Shown here: positions 22,249 through 34,559 of the stretch, one piece after another
Position numbering within the stretch: the first letter of the stretch is position 1
Layout: every line of letters starts with the position of its first letter
Assembly (NCBI RefSeq): GCF_037392515.1
Contig: NC_090287.1
Location: 10,731,501 to 10,795,500 of the forward strand
Origin: Haliotis asinina
Taxonomy: Eukaryota > Mollusca > Gastropoda > Lepetellida > Haliotidae
Reading direction: 5' to 3'
Length of the DNA stretch: 64,000 bases
The notes under the pieces: generated by a model
Told to the model about the DNA's origin: nothing
Seen by the model: the letters and a program-made list of their open reading frames with translations, nothing else
Databases searched by the model: none
Position numbers and translations under genes: made by a program

Positions 22249-24909
22249 ATGTATTCCATCCCTACACCATCCCATGTAAGTAAACCAATTCTATTTACAG
22301 TATGAAGAAAGGCAGTATAGAAAGCTTTCACGGCATCTTCATACTGTGAATTAAATCTAAAACGGCGGAGCCCGAAGATGCCCTGTCTTGATTCATTACC
22401 GGGACATATTCCATTGAGCGTGAAAGGTAAAAGAGAAGATCACAGTGAATTGGTGATGTTGGGGAAGCATTGTTATGTATTTGTTTTTTAGACTTAGTAT
22501 ATGCTGGTTCAACTAAGATGGCTTTGCAATGTAACAGCTGGTGATCATTGGGGTATATGTTAAGAGAAATATTTATGATTCCTTATTGTTCATGTTCTAA
22601 ATATTGCACAGTAAACATGAGGGGAAACAGAATCACGTGTGTATGCTTTATCAGTGGATAGAAACTAATCTGTAAAATGTTTAGTTTATGTTAGCTATAT
22701 TCTCCGATTGGTTTCCGTTGTGTCGCACGTTGGTTATCTGCTCAACAAGATCATTATGTTTTGGAATAGTTCAGATCTGAGTTTCATTTATCAATTGTGA
22801 GACGAAATCACACACATTTGCGCACATAAACGGGTCGGCAGTGGAGTAAGAGAACAAAAACAAGTAGACAATGTCACCAGTATCCCCTGCAACTGCAAAA
22901 TTCACTCATGAATAAGTCTACTAATTATGATTACAGTATGTCAACGTTTTGGTGTGTATATAGCAGAGTGGAAGGAGAGTATTGTAAGGTTTTGCAGGTT
23001 TTACAGTTCTCCCCCGGAAAAGAACACTACCACCAAATTCAGTCGAGGTCGAACTTGCTGCCATGAAAACGCATAAAACCCAACTATTTTCTTCAGAAAA
23101 CCAAACCTACCAAAAGGCATCACTATTCCACCAGGCGTATGTGTGTGCCACGTTTGGTGAAGAAATAGTGAAGAAAGAGCACAACAGACAATTTCAGTCA
23201 AAGTCAAACTTGCCCTCTTGGAAACCACGAAAAAAACTCATACTAAAATATAAAATAAATAAAACAAAAAGAATGACGTGTACACACTGGTGTAACCCCC
23301 ACAAGGCACTATTAGGGATTATGGTGAACATTACAAACATGTGTACGAAGTTTGATAAAACTAAATTTTGGGAGATCTGCTCCGGACAAGATAACATCCT
23401 CAAAGCCATAGCCCAAGGCATTTTTACCTAGAAACAGCAAAATATGAATTATTTAATACCTGAGTTTAAACCCTCGAAGGTACATATAGGGGTCGGGCTT
23501 CATATATATACGTTTGATGAAGCTAACATGTATAGTTTGGAACATCTGCTCCGGATAACATGACATGGTCACAATCTAATTAATGTTTCCATGGGAACCG
23601 CACAAAAATAAATTCATATCTGGGTCTAAACCTCAAACGGCACATCTAAGGATCATGCTTGATATGTATACCATGTTTGATGAATCTACCATGTATAGTT
23701 TAAGTCATGTTTCCATGGAAACCACTCAAATTATTATTCATATCTCCTTCTAATGCCCAACAGGCACATCTAGGGATCATGCTTGTTATGTGTACCAAGT
23801 TTGGTTAAGCTCTCACTAAACTAGTTTAGGACATATGCTCCGGACAAAGTTCGCGGATGTACGAACGTACGGACGGAACTCGTTTCTATAAAATCATGAA
23901 CGGTTATTTAAATACTGGCTTAGAGGGGAGAATGACCATCTTATTCGTCTAGTTATGTCCTCTGTGTTTGCTTATTTGTGTAATAATATATACTATTATC
24001 TGAACTAATGTCCCAAAGAAACGATATCACGCCTTCAAAAGGGCACCAAAGAAACCAAAACGATACAACAAATTTAGAATGGTATATATCATTTGAGAAT
24101 TCGTTCAATTACAAGTGTACAACATTTCCTTTCAATCAATCCTTTACAATCACTCGGATAGGCCTGTAAGACGTGAAGGGTCTAATATTTCAATCAAACA
24201 CAAACGACGAGGCGACTGAGGGAAATGTCACAACAGACGTGTCAAATTCACGTTGGTTCCAGGTATGTCCATTATGCGAGTCCCATAGGTGTTCGACTGG
24301 CTTCATACCTGGTACATTGACGTATACGACCTCGCGTTATCGTGCTGGGAAATATTTCCACAAGGCTGTTGTTCGATGAATGGCTGCACAACTGGATGTT
24401 AACTTTCATCTCGATAACGATGTACATTCAGGTTTCATCGAATGACGACGAGCCTCGTTTCGGCGTTACCGACGATTCGACTCCAGACTATGAATCTCCG
24501 CCTCCGAATGGCTTGCACTTGATAAGTACAATTCTGTGCCAAACGTTGACAAAGTCCTCGGTACACACGCTCCTTGATCATCGTTCCTGATGATGCAAAA
24601 TCTGCTATCGTCGGAAAAAAAAACATGATTCATGCCAAGTCTCGCTGTTTCCAACATCTAAACTGCCCCACACCAGGCAGTTGGCTCGCTGTTGAAGTGT
24701 GAGGAACTCTTTTAAGTCGGTGCGACTTGATCGGATACCACGTACCTGCAGTCTCCTGTAAACTGTACGTCGACCTATCACGTATGAGAGCCCTCCTTGC
24801 CGTTAACGTCTCCGTCATGAAGAGGTTCGGGAGACGAAGTACCCGAAGTACTTGCTGGACGTAGCCTCTTAACCTGGTGACGGTGATAAACCTGATCTCT
24901 CTGTCTGTC

Positions 24910-24953
<44 letters not shown>

Positions 24954-27900
24954 CGCCAAAGCAGGAATTACTTTTGTTTGTGTTTTGTGCTTTTTCTCTG
25001 CTGTGATCCCTGTGCTACCGGAAGTAACGACATTTTGGTAAAGAGCAATGCGAGTATCTTTCACACTTTGGGCTGTACGTTTGCCTTGGAGCATAGGAAA
25101 CACTTCGGTATGTTTTTTATATAAAAAAGTGGAAGCTGTATAATTCAACACTCACGGGGACGGGGGAAAATATCGGATTATACAGCCGATTATACAGTTC
25201 AGTGTCTGAATGTTTGAATGCTTTTCAAACAGTACATGCATTGTAACCCATTTACCCATTTTCTTGGTAAATAAATGTACAAAACTCTGTAATTACAAGT
25301 ACATGTACATCATTGGGTTTATCCTCTTCAGTACAATGTACACGTGCATGAGCATGCTATGCTCTCTACTCGATCACAATCATATCCACACACACACTAC
25401 AAAGTCCTCCATTGTAGACTGACGTTTCTCCATTTTCAGCGGTGCAAAGGTGACAATCTGATTTCTTGTCTGGCGGCAAACGTCTTAACAAAACTATAGT
25501 GTCATTAGCACCAGAAAATGGGGTCGGAATTTGGAATACACAGATGTCGGTTAATTCAATCTTTATATGATGTAATGTAGAAGAACACTGTCGGGACCCC
25601 AAAATAGATATGAGTATATACAATTTTGTTCTAGGGTTATTTAACGTATTAAAATTCAAGCATGTTTATGATGCAATAATCATAATTAACTTATACACTA
25701 TAATGAGAAAAATGGATCTAATTGTGACGTATCACCAGAACGGAACTTGTAGGACGTATCGTCTCATTTAGATATGTCAATATCAAGTTTCAATATATCC
25801 TGACATGTACTTCTTATCAACGTGTTCTTTGGGAGAGGCTTTATGTTCTCACACTTATCGAAGACATATCAGTGTTAAATTACACCAGCAGGCATTCACT
25901 ACTAAAGTTAAGATCACATTGTTTTGCTATTTGTCTAATGCATTCAAAAGAAAACACACTGCCTATTACATAATGTTAATGAATGAGATAAATATGGCTG
26001 AATGTCCGTGTAGTGACGACATGCATCTAGCCTGACAACAGAACAACAATGTGCTGAGCAACCGTAATACCTGATGCCTATACCTGATGCCAACAGGACA
26101 ACAGCGTACTGGCAGGAGTGAGTGACTTTAGTTTGACGCCGCAATATTCAAACTATATGTCGGCGGTCTTTAAATAATCGATCCTGGATCAGAAAGTCCA
26201 GTGATCAACACCATGCGCATCCATCGACACAATCTGGATACGATGACATACAAGTCAGCGAGCCTGATCACTCGATCCTGTTAGTTGCCTCTTACTACCA
26301 GCATGTGATACTGAAGAACATGAGTATCGATCCCGTGCTGAGTGACCGTTACCCTTGACCAGTCACAACAGCACAATTACGTGCAGAGCGACCTTTAGCT
26401 TAGACCTGAGGTTCTGTTGTACAAAATAACGTTAGCGCTGAGACCGTAGGTCTATGGGAGTATGGGAGTTAAGATCATCTTAGCGCTAAGACTGCTTTGT
26501 ACAGAGGCACAATGTATTGCGTGTCTGTTAACCTAGAGCTGGTCACAACAGGACAACAGCGTGTGAGGGACAGTTAGGATAAACCTGCTGAAAATACACA
26601 GGGACCCGATATCGCATTGTTGGTTAAACATAACACCCAATTTATTAACTTTAATACGTCCTCAAACTCGAAATTCAAACCAAAACACCACTGGGGTGAA
26701 CGTTATTCCGCACTCTCAGCCTCTCGCTTGATCGCTGAACCGAAGTATTTACATTCGTAACTACTCTGGTCATTCCGGCAAGCCTTTACGGAAAGAGGCG
26801 AGTAGTTACGAATGAAGTATTTATAGTATCGGTAAACAAGACGGCATGGTTTTGATCGACATGAGCGAAAAGCTTTGGATGAGCTATGAATTTGACACCC
26901 GATCAGGTGTCCCCAACTATTTTCAAATTTCGCGCGAATGTAATGAGCTTGTTCTGGAAAAATTACTTACGTTCAGCGGAGCAATGGAATCGCTCGAAAG
27001 GCTGCGAGTGCGGGATAACGTTCACCCCAGAGGTGTTTTGGTTTGATTTTCGAGTTCGAGTTAATAAAATGGGTGTTATGTCGTGGAAATCAGGCAGGAT
27101 GTGTGGGGACATGCATAATTGAGAGGTACATGTGCATAGTTTCGAATGTCACCGAATTCTTAGCGTTCATTTCAGCTTGAAATCGGAACGAGTCGATGTC
27201 TTCACTACACTCCAATATGGCAGCTGCTGCTCCTTTACTCTATTAAAATATGACGTGCGTGTAGGTCTACGGTCTACAGTGCGATATCGGGCTCCTGTGT
27301 GAAAATACGGCCGAGACTGATTACGTTCTGCATAAATGAGATATACTCAGATACTGTTGTGAACGTGAGCACATTGTTTGATACTTGAAAGGAGAATATG
27401 ATAGGAGAATATGGCTTTACAGACACATTGATTAATCGGTAGGTTACGTGTCTCTAACCTAAATAGTAGATATCTTATGCACAGGGCGGCAACACTAAAT
27501 TTCAGAACAGGTTTTTTGGTGTTTCAGACAGTCGTCACGGGGACCTTGGCCTACCTGGCCTGGACAACCACATCATGTTTGTGTCATCTCTCCACGAAAC
27601 GTTTCTTGACAATCTCCCAAGAACATATTCCCTGGGTGCCCGGTCTCGCTTGGGCTTGTCTTGCTACATCAGCACAGATGGGTCTCTGTCTCACTCTGAT
27701 GAAACCGGCTGCCAAAGACAACGTCGCCATCGGGATTATATGGCGCCACCTGCCGGTCATAAGTCACCTCCTTGGTACACTCTGTAGTAATTATAGCATG
27801 ACATTCATAGAAGCTTCCTCAACCATTGCAATGAGGCTCATGGAACCAATCACAACAGCCTTGTTAGATGCACTGGTATGGAAAACGCCACTTCCGGTGT

Positions 27901-30900
27901 CGGTGCAAATCAGCCTACCATTGGTCGTGACAGGATGTATCATCTTTACTGGTCAGTCCTCTGAAAACATCAATCATGTATCGGGGATCATGCTTGCACT
28001 TTTGTCAAATTTAGGATTTGGTTTGAGGAACACTGCCATGAAATATGAAAGCGAATCTCAAATTAAAATGCGTTCATGTCCTGCGCTGATCTTTAGTATC
28101 TTAGCATTTACGTTGGTGGCCATTTTGGATGTTCATCATTTCGGGCGTGTTCCACATATGGTGTTCCTCCTGTTTTCCTCAAGTGAGTTTCACGTCTTGT
28201 ACTCATCTTTGTCTACGTGTGTGGTGCTGAAGGCGGTGTCTGTCGTCACCCATGCCATCCTGAACAATATGAAGCGACTTGCAGTGGTGATGTGTCTAGT
28301 GCTGGCTGGTACGAGGTCCCTGACGATGTGGAACCTTGCAGGACTTGCAATAGTAGCTTTGGGCCTCGGCGTTTATACCAGGGGGAAAGTTACATCACAA
28401 GGTGAAGTAGGTAAGCCTTTGTAAGAATAAATCAGTCGAGAAAGATCACATTTGCTGTGAGTTTAGTTTTACGCCGCACTCAGCAATATTCCAGCTATAT
28501 GGCGGCAGTCTGTAAATAATCGCGTCTGGACCAGACAATCCAGTGATCAACAACATTACCATCGATCTGCGCAATTGGGAACCGATGATTTGTCAACCAA
28601 GTCAGTGAGTCTGATGACCAGATCTCGTTAGTGGCCTCTTACAAGCACAGTCGCCTTTTATGGCAAGCATGGATTGTTGAAGGCCTATTCTACCCCGGGA
28701 CCTTCACGGGTATGAAAGAATGAATAAGTCAAGAAAGAACATATTTGCTGCGGTACTAAACTACTTCCTAAAGGAAATTTGGGTGTCGATATTAAGCTCG
28801 ATGGCTTAGAGACAACAAACCAGAAATGGTCAATATAAACGCAATGTAAACGTATGTGAGAAAACCTTGCACAAACCGTCATAACAATGCAATGAATACT
28901 AATATACAGCTGGTAATGTTCATGAACGCAAAAGGTTTTTCAGTACATAAGAGCCTTAACGGTCAGCTAGAAACAAAATAACCACAGGTTGTGTTACGTG
29001 TCACCTGCAAGTGTGACCTCTTTTGACTTGAATGCAATCAAACACTGTCCTACACACTTAAATCGTCAGTCCGCTGATGACGTCCCGTGGCATGCGTCGC
29101 CATTCTTCACGGATGGCCGCAATGGGTTCAATCCAGATATTGGCAGGTTAACAATAGTCGCCGTCGATTTGTCGGTCCATGATATCCCAAAGATCCTCCA
29201 TGGGATAAGGTCTGGAGTGCATGCTGGTCAGGAAAAGGCATGAACGGTGTTGATGTTAAGGAAGCATTGCATGACGTGTAAGACCTGGATTTTCCGGATT
29301 TAACACGATACCCTTGGTCTGTTGACGAGTGAATGGAAGCACTAAAGGTCGAAAGACCTCATCTGTGTAGCGTAAAGCATTCATATTACCATCAATAATG
29401 ACCAATCGCGCCCTCGTCACCGCAAATGCCTTCCCACACCATGGCACTAAAACCTACAAATGATACAACCTACAAATGACAATTGTGCGCAACAAGGCAC
29501 AGCATATTCTTCTCTTCGTTATGCAGGTGCAAGGAACGTAGCTAGCGGTCGACAGGGTGTGTCACCATTAATCTGCCTGTATTGGGCAAGTCTGCCATCC
29601 GTCCTGTTTTCCTAAATTGCATGACCAAGTTGCCTACAGTATTATGGGGGCAGTTCAATGCTCTTTCTACAAAGGGTTTGTGGTGCCCCCATTTGGAGTA
29701 AACCCATGGTCCATTCGTGTTGTTCTTGTGTTAACTGCATGGACATTCCTTTTGTGGCTTTTCTTAATACTGCATCTCTAACACTTTTATACCCTGTGCG
29801 CATGTGTAATTTCTTGTCACCTAAATCATGTGTTTTTGTATGTTTTTGAAACAAAATCACTTTATTTCAAAACACCCGTTCAAAACGCTACAGTCTTTGA
29901 CGCTTACAGTGATTTAATATCAGCGAAAGGCCAGCGTGTGCAAAATCGTGTTCTCGTAAAAATTTGGTGTTCACAACAAAGATTCGGAGATGATATAATA
30001 TACCCAATTGCTAAAGTTGTAACGTTTCTCGTCATTGCCTATTTCAGCTCCCAAGTACGCAAAGCAAATACTGATTCTACTGCTGGTATTTAATTGTGGC
30101 ATATACATGTATGCTGTAAGACCATCGACAGCCGGATCTGCTCCACCTGACAGACGGGAGCCGTATGAAAAGTTGACAATAAATACATCTCAGTGGACGT
30201 CTGTCCTCAACAGACTAGACAGCATCACACATGTCCGTCCAAGTCTACCCCCATCTCCTAATGCTTCCAGAGTCTACTACAAATGGAATTTAGTGGATCA
30301 TCCAAACCAGACAGATTTCTGCCTGCCTTTCATAACCACAAGTGGTGATCTAATCACAGAGATGCAGCGTGTGCAGGTCAACATACTCCAAACTCTTATT
30401 GGAAAATATAAATATGCATTTCTGTTTGACATAAACGCTTTTGAGAACAAAGGAGATCCTGCCATTACTGTGGGTGAAGTCCATCTCTTGAGACGACTGG
30501 GCATTCAGCTCGTGTATTACTGTAACACGTTTGTGTGTGAGGAGAGTGGAATTCTAGATAAAGCCCTCTCGTTAAGCAAACACTACAGCAGAGAGAACAC
30601 TATTGTATTGCTCCATGGAGGAGGCAATCTCATTGGCTATTTACAAAATGACGTTCTACGGGACCAGATTCTAAGTCGGTTTTATGAACATTTTAACGTT
30701 TTGATGTTTCCACAAAGCATATGGCTCAAAGGAGGCCGACTACCGGCACACAGAATGGTCTACGTGAAAGAAATGTATGGAAAGTATCCAAATATTACAT
30801 TCCTCTTGAGGGATCGGAAGTCCTTTGCGATAGGACGAGAGCTCTTTCCGAGGCAAAAGCTGTTCTTGGTGCCAGATATCGCGTTCCAAATTGGATCTAT

Positions 30901-31357
30901 CTCTAGATCTATGTCTCCAATATATGACATACTGTGGCTAAAGCGGAGTGATGACGAAACACCCAACTACACCGTCCCGTCCTTGATAGGGAATTACACT
31001 GTGCACGTGGCAGACTGGACGACTTTCATCTCCCCTGAAGGCGAGACATCTATGGAGAATGCCTTTCTCCAAACCAGTACTGGAGTCATGTTTCTCCAGC
31101 GAGGCCGTGTGGTCATTACTGACCGTCTGCATGGACACATCCTTTCCATTCTGTGCGGTATTCCCCACGTTATGCTGGACAATCCTGCACATAAGCTGTC
31201 GTCATTTCACGAGACTTGGACGAAAGGCTTGTCCACGGCGATGATGGCCACGTCCAGTGAACAGGCACTGAAGTTAGCTGTAGATATTCTGAAGAAACAA
31301 AGACATTCTCTGCCTAAACTCGTGGCTTATAACGAGGTGTCGGAACGTTTGCCGTGA
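22249..31357 (+). CDS. fused TPT-type transporter / pyruvyltransferase, copy 2
   Basis: Exons 22249-22275, 27528-28410 and 30048-31357 give 739 residues, in phases 0, 1 and 1-to-stop as in copy 1. An in-frame ATG at 22225 would add eight residues (MSSQQNLP); copy 1 does not keep it, so the shared ATG is preferred. Donors are gtaagt and gtaagc; acceptors are tttcag and tttcag. Coding identity to copy 1 is high (roughly 95 % by eye), while the introns have been reshaped: intron 1 is about 5.3 kb against 3.0 kb, and intron 2 is 1637 bp against 258 bp because a SINE and a Tc1-like relic landed there. Both copies remain open through every exon, which points to selection. Function is proposed as for copy 1: PEP uptake coupled to luminal glycan pyruvylation. 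Confidence 0.72.
23000..23885. repeat. dispersed repeat with internal approx. 155-bp units
   Basis: Blocks like gggatcatgcttgatatgta, ccaagtttgatgaagct and atctgctccggacaa recur at about 23.31, 23.48, 23.64 and 23.77 kb, separated by stretches such as tttccatgggaaccgcacaa. The last unit ends cggacaaagttcgcggatgt and acgaacgtacggacggaac. From memory this is a common molluscan interspersed repeat. It lies in intron 1 of copy 2; the 122-residue ORF here is not a gene. Confidence 0.7.
24185..24860 (-). pseudogene. Tc1/mariner-type transposase relic
   Basis: Minus-strand pieces: MNHVFFSDDSRFCIIRNDDQ (the second catalytic Asp box, as in VLFSDESRF), VYRGLCQRLAQNC, and near 24.3 kb VPGMKPVEHLWDSHN, which contains the final catalytic Glu box (PIEHLWD). 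Upstream, near 24.75 kb, fragments such as STYSLQETAGTWYPIKSHRL match the helix-turn-helix linker. The frame changes several times, so it is inactive. It lies in intron 1 of copy 2. Confidence 0.75.
24897..24953. repeat. (CTGT)n(CT)n microsatellite
   Basis: A run of ctgt units passes into a ct run. The minus-strand ORF over it encodes only a low-complexity ETDRQTDRQ stretch. Confidence 0.9.
24954..26111. other. intron 1 of copy 2, unique part
   Basis: No gene seen. The stretch around 25.74 kb (ggacgtatcgtctcatttag, atatgtcaatatcaag) matches about 9.07 kb in the intron of copy 1, confirming that the introns are homologous. Confidence 0.55.
26112..26345 (-). repeat. SINE family A, diverged
   Basis: Plus-strand landmarks: gtttgacgccgcaatattc, tctttaaataatcgatcctg, gtccagtgatcaacaccatg and gtcagcgagcctgatcactc. 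It is internally diverged, with the head end decayed. Confidence 0.8.
26412..26505. repeat. single-unit MITE related to the 53-bp satellite
   Basis: Ends are inverted: tgtacaaaataacgttagcg on the left and cgctaagactgctttgtaca on the right. The middle (gagaccgtaggtctatggga, then ttaagatcatcttagcgcta) aligns with the satellite unit (gcgacagccagaagtctatg, then ttacgatcatcgtagcgcta). It therefore looks like the unexpanded form of the element that carries the arrays at 14.7 and 32.1 kb. Confidence 0.7.
26628..27081. mobile_element. MITE with about 110-bp terminal inverted repeats
   Basis: Left arm 26628-26740 starts acataacacccaatttatta; right arm 26971-27081 ends aataaaatgggtgttatgt. The arms match over roughly 110 bp, including caaaccaaaacacc and ggggtgaacgttat. 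A second inverted pair lies inside (cattcgtaactactc and gagtagttacgaatg, about 26.75-26.82 kb). The ORF between them has no recognised domain. It is non-autonomous; the superfamily is unknown because no clear target-site duplication is visible. Confidence 0.8.
27528..28410 (+). CDS. copy 2 exon 2: TPT/SLC35E-like transporter domain
   Basis: 883 nt, the same length as in copy 1, with the MEP, SNLGFGLRN and NNMKRL landmarks all kept. Differences from copy 1 are scattered and mostly conservative, for example LVLAG for LELAG after the Lys-Arg pair. The reading frame stays open upstream of the acceptor to an ATG at 27477, which could act as an alternative start if exon 1 is skipped; copy 1 does not share that ATG. 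Confidence 0.85.
28452..28715 (-). repeat. SINE family A, near full length, in intron 2 of copy 2
   Basis: Plus-strand landmarks: gtgagtttagttttacgccg, ggcggcagtctgtaaataat, gaccagacaatccagtgatc and attctaccccgggaccttca. It is absent from the 258-bp intron 2 of copy 1, so it inserted after the duplication. Confidence 0.9.
28985..29690 (-). pseudogene. Tc1-type transposase relic in intron 2 of copy 2
   Basis: Minus-strand pieces: about 29.6 kb TVGNLVMQFRKTGRMADLPN followed by TGR (helix-turn-helix region), 29.4 kb ARLVIIDGNMNALRYTDEV and PFTRQQTKG (catalytic core after the Asp box), and about 29.1 kb IEPIAAIREEWRRMPRD (the C-terminal region). Several frame changes and stops make it inactive. 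It is missing from copy 1, so it arrived after the gene duplication. Confidence 0.8.
30048..31357 (+). CDS. copy 2 exon 3: anchor plus polysaccharide pyruvyltransferase domain
   Basis: It begins PKYAKQILILLLVFNCGIYM and then has a stem six residues shorter than in copy 1. All catalytic-family motifs are kept: GDPAIT, LLHGGGN, FPQSIW, LLRDRKS and ITDRLHGH. Substitutions to copy 1 cluster in the stem and in loops (for instance RSDDETPNYTV for RGDDETLNYTI). There is no ATG between the acceptor and the membrane span, so translation should come from the transporter exon. Confidence 0.9.
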
Positions 31358-31482
31358 CGGAGGTAGGAGCATACTTTAGCGGTTTTAGAAAAACCAGACT
31401 TGTCAAAACGGAAAAGACACACATTTTACTGCAATTATCAAAGAACAAAAGGCATTCTTTGGAAATTCTTAAGGCAAACAGG

Positions 31483-31642
31483 GGCGGTTGGGTAGCCCAC
31501 TGGTCCCGTGTATGAAGCGTGAAGCCGTAGAACCGGGTTCGATTTCCACTATGGGTGCAATGTGTGAAGTTCATTTCTGACGTCCTCCGCCGAGATATTG
31601 CTGGAATATTGCTATAACCTAAACTAAACAAAACTGAGATAT
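31483..31642 (+). repeat. SINE family B after gene copy 2
   Basis: Same insertion as 14146-14312 at the same offset from the stop codon, with a few differences (gtagaaccgggttcgatttc). Confidence 0.85.
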
Positions 31643-32067
31643 CCTTCAACCACATTAGACATAAACTAGACACATGTTAGTCATCCTTCACACTAATATA
31701 AGGCATACTCTATACAAGTTCACCATTCACACCGGTTTACATCATACCAAAAGACGCAAATTTTGGACGCTAGGACTGGTCGACTCGGAGTCAGTAAAAA
31801 GTGTCCGAGAGGGGTATTCGTGCTTAACTGCGGCGTGGTATCTCATGAAACCAGCTAAGTCTGGAGTAGTACTAGCAGTCACACATACCCATACATGCAC
31901 GTCGTCTAATGAGAGAAATATTCCTAAATAAGACATTAAACACCATTTCACATCACATCACATCACATCACATCACATATACACAACCTTTAGGCAAATA
32001 CTAGACATATATACCTGAGACAATTTGGTTGGTGCTTGTTTTTTTGTTCTTATTCAGGTTAAGTGTT

Positions 32068-33453
32068 ATGGGATCCGTTCCTCAAAGCGGCCGTAGTGCT
32101 GCGACGGCCAGAAAACTATGTTCAAGTATCGTGGTTACGATCATCGTAGCACTGCGACAGCCAGAAGTCTATGTTCAAGTATCGTGGTTACGATCATCGT
32201 AGCACTGCGACGGCCATAAGTCTATGTTCAAGTATCGTGGTTACGATCATCGTAGCGGTGCGACGGCCATAAGTCTATGTTCAAGTATCGTGGTTACGAT
32301 CATCGTAGCACTGCGACGGCCATAAGTCTATGTTTAAGTATCGTGGTTACGATCATCGTAGCGGTGCGACAGCCATACGTCCATGTTCAAGTATCGTGGT
32401 TACGATCATCGTAGCGGTGCGACAGCCATAAATCTATGTTCAAGTATCGTGGTTGCGATCATCGTAGCACTGCGACAGCCATAAGTCTATGTTCAAGTAT
32501 CGTGGTTACGATCATCGTAGCGGTGCGACAGCCATAAGTCCATGTTCAAGTATCGGTGTTACGATCATCGTAGCACTGCGACGGTCATAAGTCTATGTTC
32601 AAGTATCGGGTTTACGATCATCGTAGGGGTGCGACAGCCATAAATCTATGTTCAAGTATCGTGGTTACGATCATCGTAGCACTGCGACGGCCAGAAGTCT
32701 ATGTTCAAGTATCGTGGTTACGATCATCGTAGCGGTGCGACAGCAATAAGTCTATATTCAAGTATCGGTGTTACGATCATCGTAGCACTGCGACGACCAT
32801 AAGTCCATGTTCAAGTATCGTGGTTACGATCATCGTAGCACTGCGACAGCCATAAATCTATGTTCAAGTATCGGTGTTACGATCATCGTAGCGGTGCGAC
32901 GGCCATAAGTCTATGTTCAAGTATCGTGGTTACGATCATCGTAGCACTGCGACAGCCATAAATCTATGTTCAAGTATCGTGGTTACGATCATCGTAGCAC
33001 TGCGCCGACCATAAGTCTATGTTCAAGTATCGGTGTTACGATCATCGTAGCACTGCGACAGCCATAAGTCTATGTTCAAGTATCGGTGTTACGATCATCG
33101 TAACACTGCGACGGCCATAAGTCTATGTTCAAGTATCGGGGTTACGATCATCGTAGCGGTGCGACAGCCATAAATCTATGTTCAAGTATCGTGGTTACGA
33201 TCATCGTAGCGGTGCGACGACCATAAGTCCATGTTCAAGTGTCGTGGTTACGATCATCGTAACACTGCGACGACCATAAGTCTATGTTCAAGTATCGTGG
33301 TTACGATCATCGTAACACTGCGACAGCCATAAGTCTATGTTCAAGTATCGGGGTTACGATCATCGTAGCACTGCGACAGCCATAAGTCAATGTTCAAGTA
33401 TCGTGGTTACAATCATCGTAGCGCTACGATCGTTTTGTTGAACGGGTTCATGG
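32068..33453. repeat. 53-bp palindromic satellite inside MITE ends, about 25 units
   Basis: Same unit and same outer inverted ends as 14731-17176, but here most units read cgtagcactgcgac or cgtagcggtgcgac and agcataagtc-like ccataagtctatg instead of cgtagtgctacgac and ccagaagtctatg. Each array has thus been homogenised on its own since the duplication. Confidence 0.92.
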
Positions 33454-34559
33454 ATTTTTTTTTTAACATTTGGTTTTGTGTGATTATATGCGAGTTTCTA
33501 TTACACATGTAAATCAGGCTTGACGGTTTGGGTGTTATTTAGTGGGCGGAGGGGTGTTTGCAGCGTGAGGTGTGTTTTAGTATCCAGTGAACGCTTTAAC
33601 ACTGTTATGTGTTGTTGGTAGTGTATGTTGTGTAGTGGGATATGTTAGATGATATATGGCTTCTGCCAATGTGCAAAACACCCATTTGATGTTTGTTTTT
33701 AATTTTATGTAGATGGGAATTTAATTTTGTGTGGCATGTATGTATTTCCGTCATCTCCCTGTCAATACTTTTAGATTTATGGTAGACATATTATTTGAGT
33801 TTTTCTTCAGTAGATATTTTTGTGTAGAATTTGAATCTTGGTATTTATTTTGCCAGTTTTACAACTTTTCAATTCTATCTTTTTGCCTAGCGCATGTAGA
33901 TTCTCGGTGAGCTTTAGTATTTCGTTTGTTCGCTGTTAGATTGAAATGGTTTGCATGCTGTGTGACGAGCGGGTCATGGAGTGCTGTTACCATGCTCAGA
34001 GCTTCGCGCAAGCTGTGTTGTATGTATGCGTGAGATGAATTAATAGTTATGTAAACATATAAGAGACACTTGAAAGGATGTTGTAACACACCCAACTCTC
34101 TAAATAACAATAAAATGTTTCTATAGAAAAGACATATCTGCTGGAGCCTACTGTACTACATTATACATTGCTATTTAAGAAATATTATCTCACTATTGTT
34201 TTTAAATGCATATACACTTGACATTAGCTACTTTTTTGTGTTTAATCTGGACTGTCGTAAATCGTAAATGTTGTTGTTTTAAGGCGTCTGCGAACTGGGA
34301 GAATAGGTGTGAGATGTACAGGTGCAGCTAAATATTTCTCATTGTAAGGAAATGTCAAATTCATTGTCTTATACCTGGGTGTTGAACTGACCAATGAGGC
34401 TTCTGTTTGGGGCGTATACAACCTTTCTGTGTCAGGTAAAGTTAGAGTGTAAAATGTTTATTGTTATATATGTTATATATTGTTACAGTGCAGTGCAAAA
34501 CCTCAGATTTGCATCTTATCAATGATAAAAAATCTTATTGCCGATGTGACGATAAATAT
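33454..34559. other. 3' flank of copy 2, duplicated segment, no gene
   Basis: Homologous to about 17.18-18.45 kb with small indels. It ends at gccgatgtgacgataaatat, where the retrotransposon begins. Confidence 0.7.

Noticed and set aside
23063-23431. 122-residue plus-strand ORF in the intron of copy 2
   Set aside because: It lies in an interspersed repeat and has no recognised domain.
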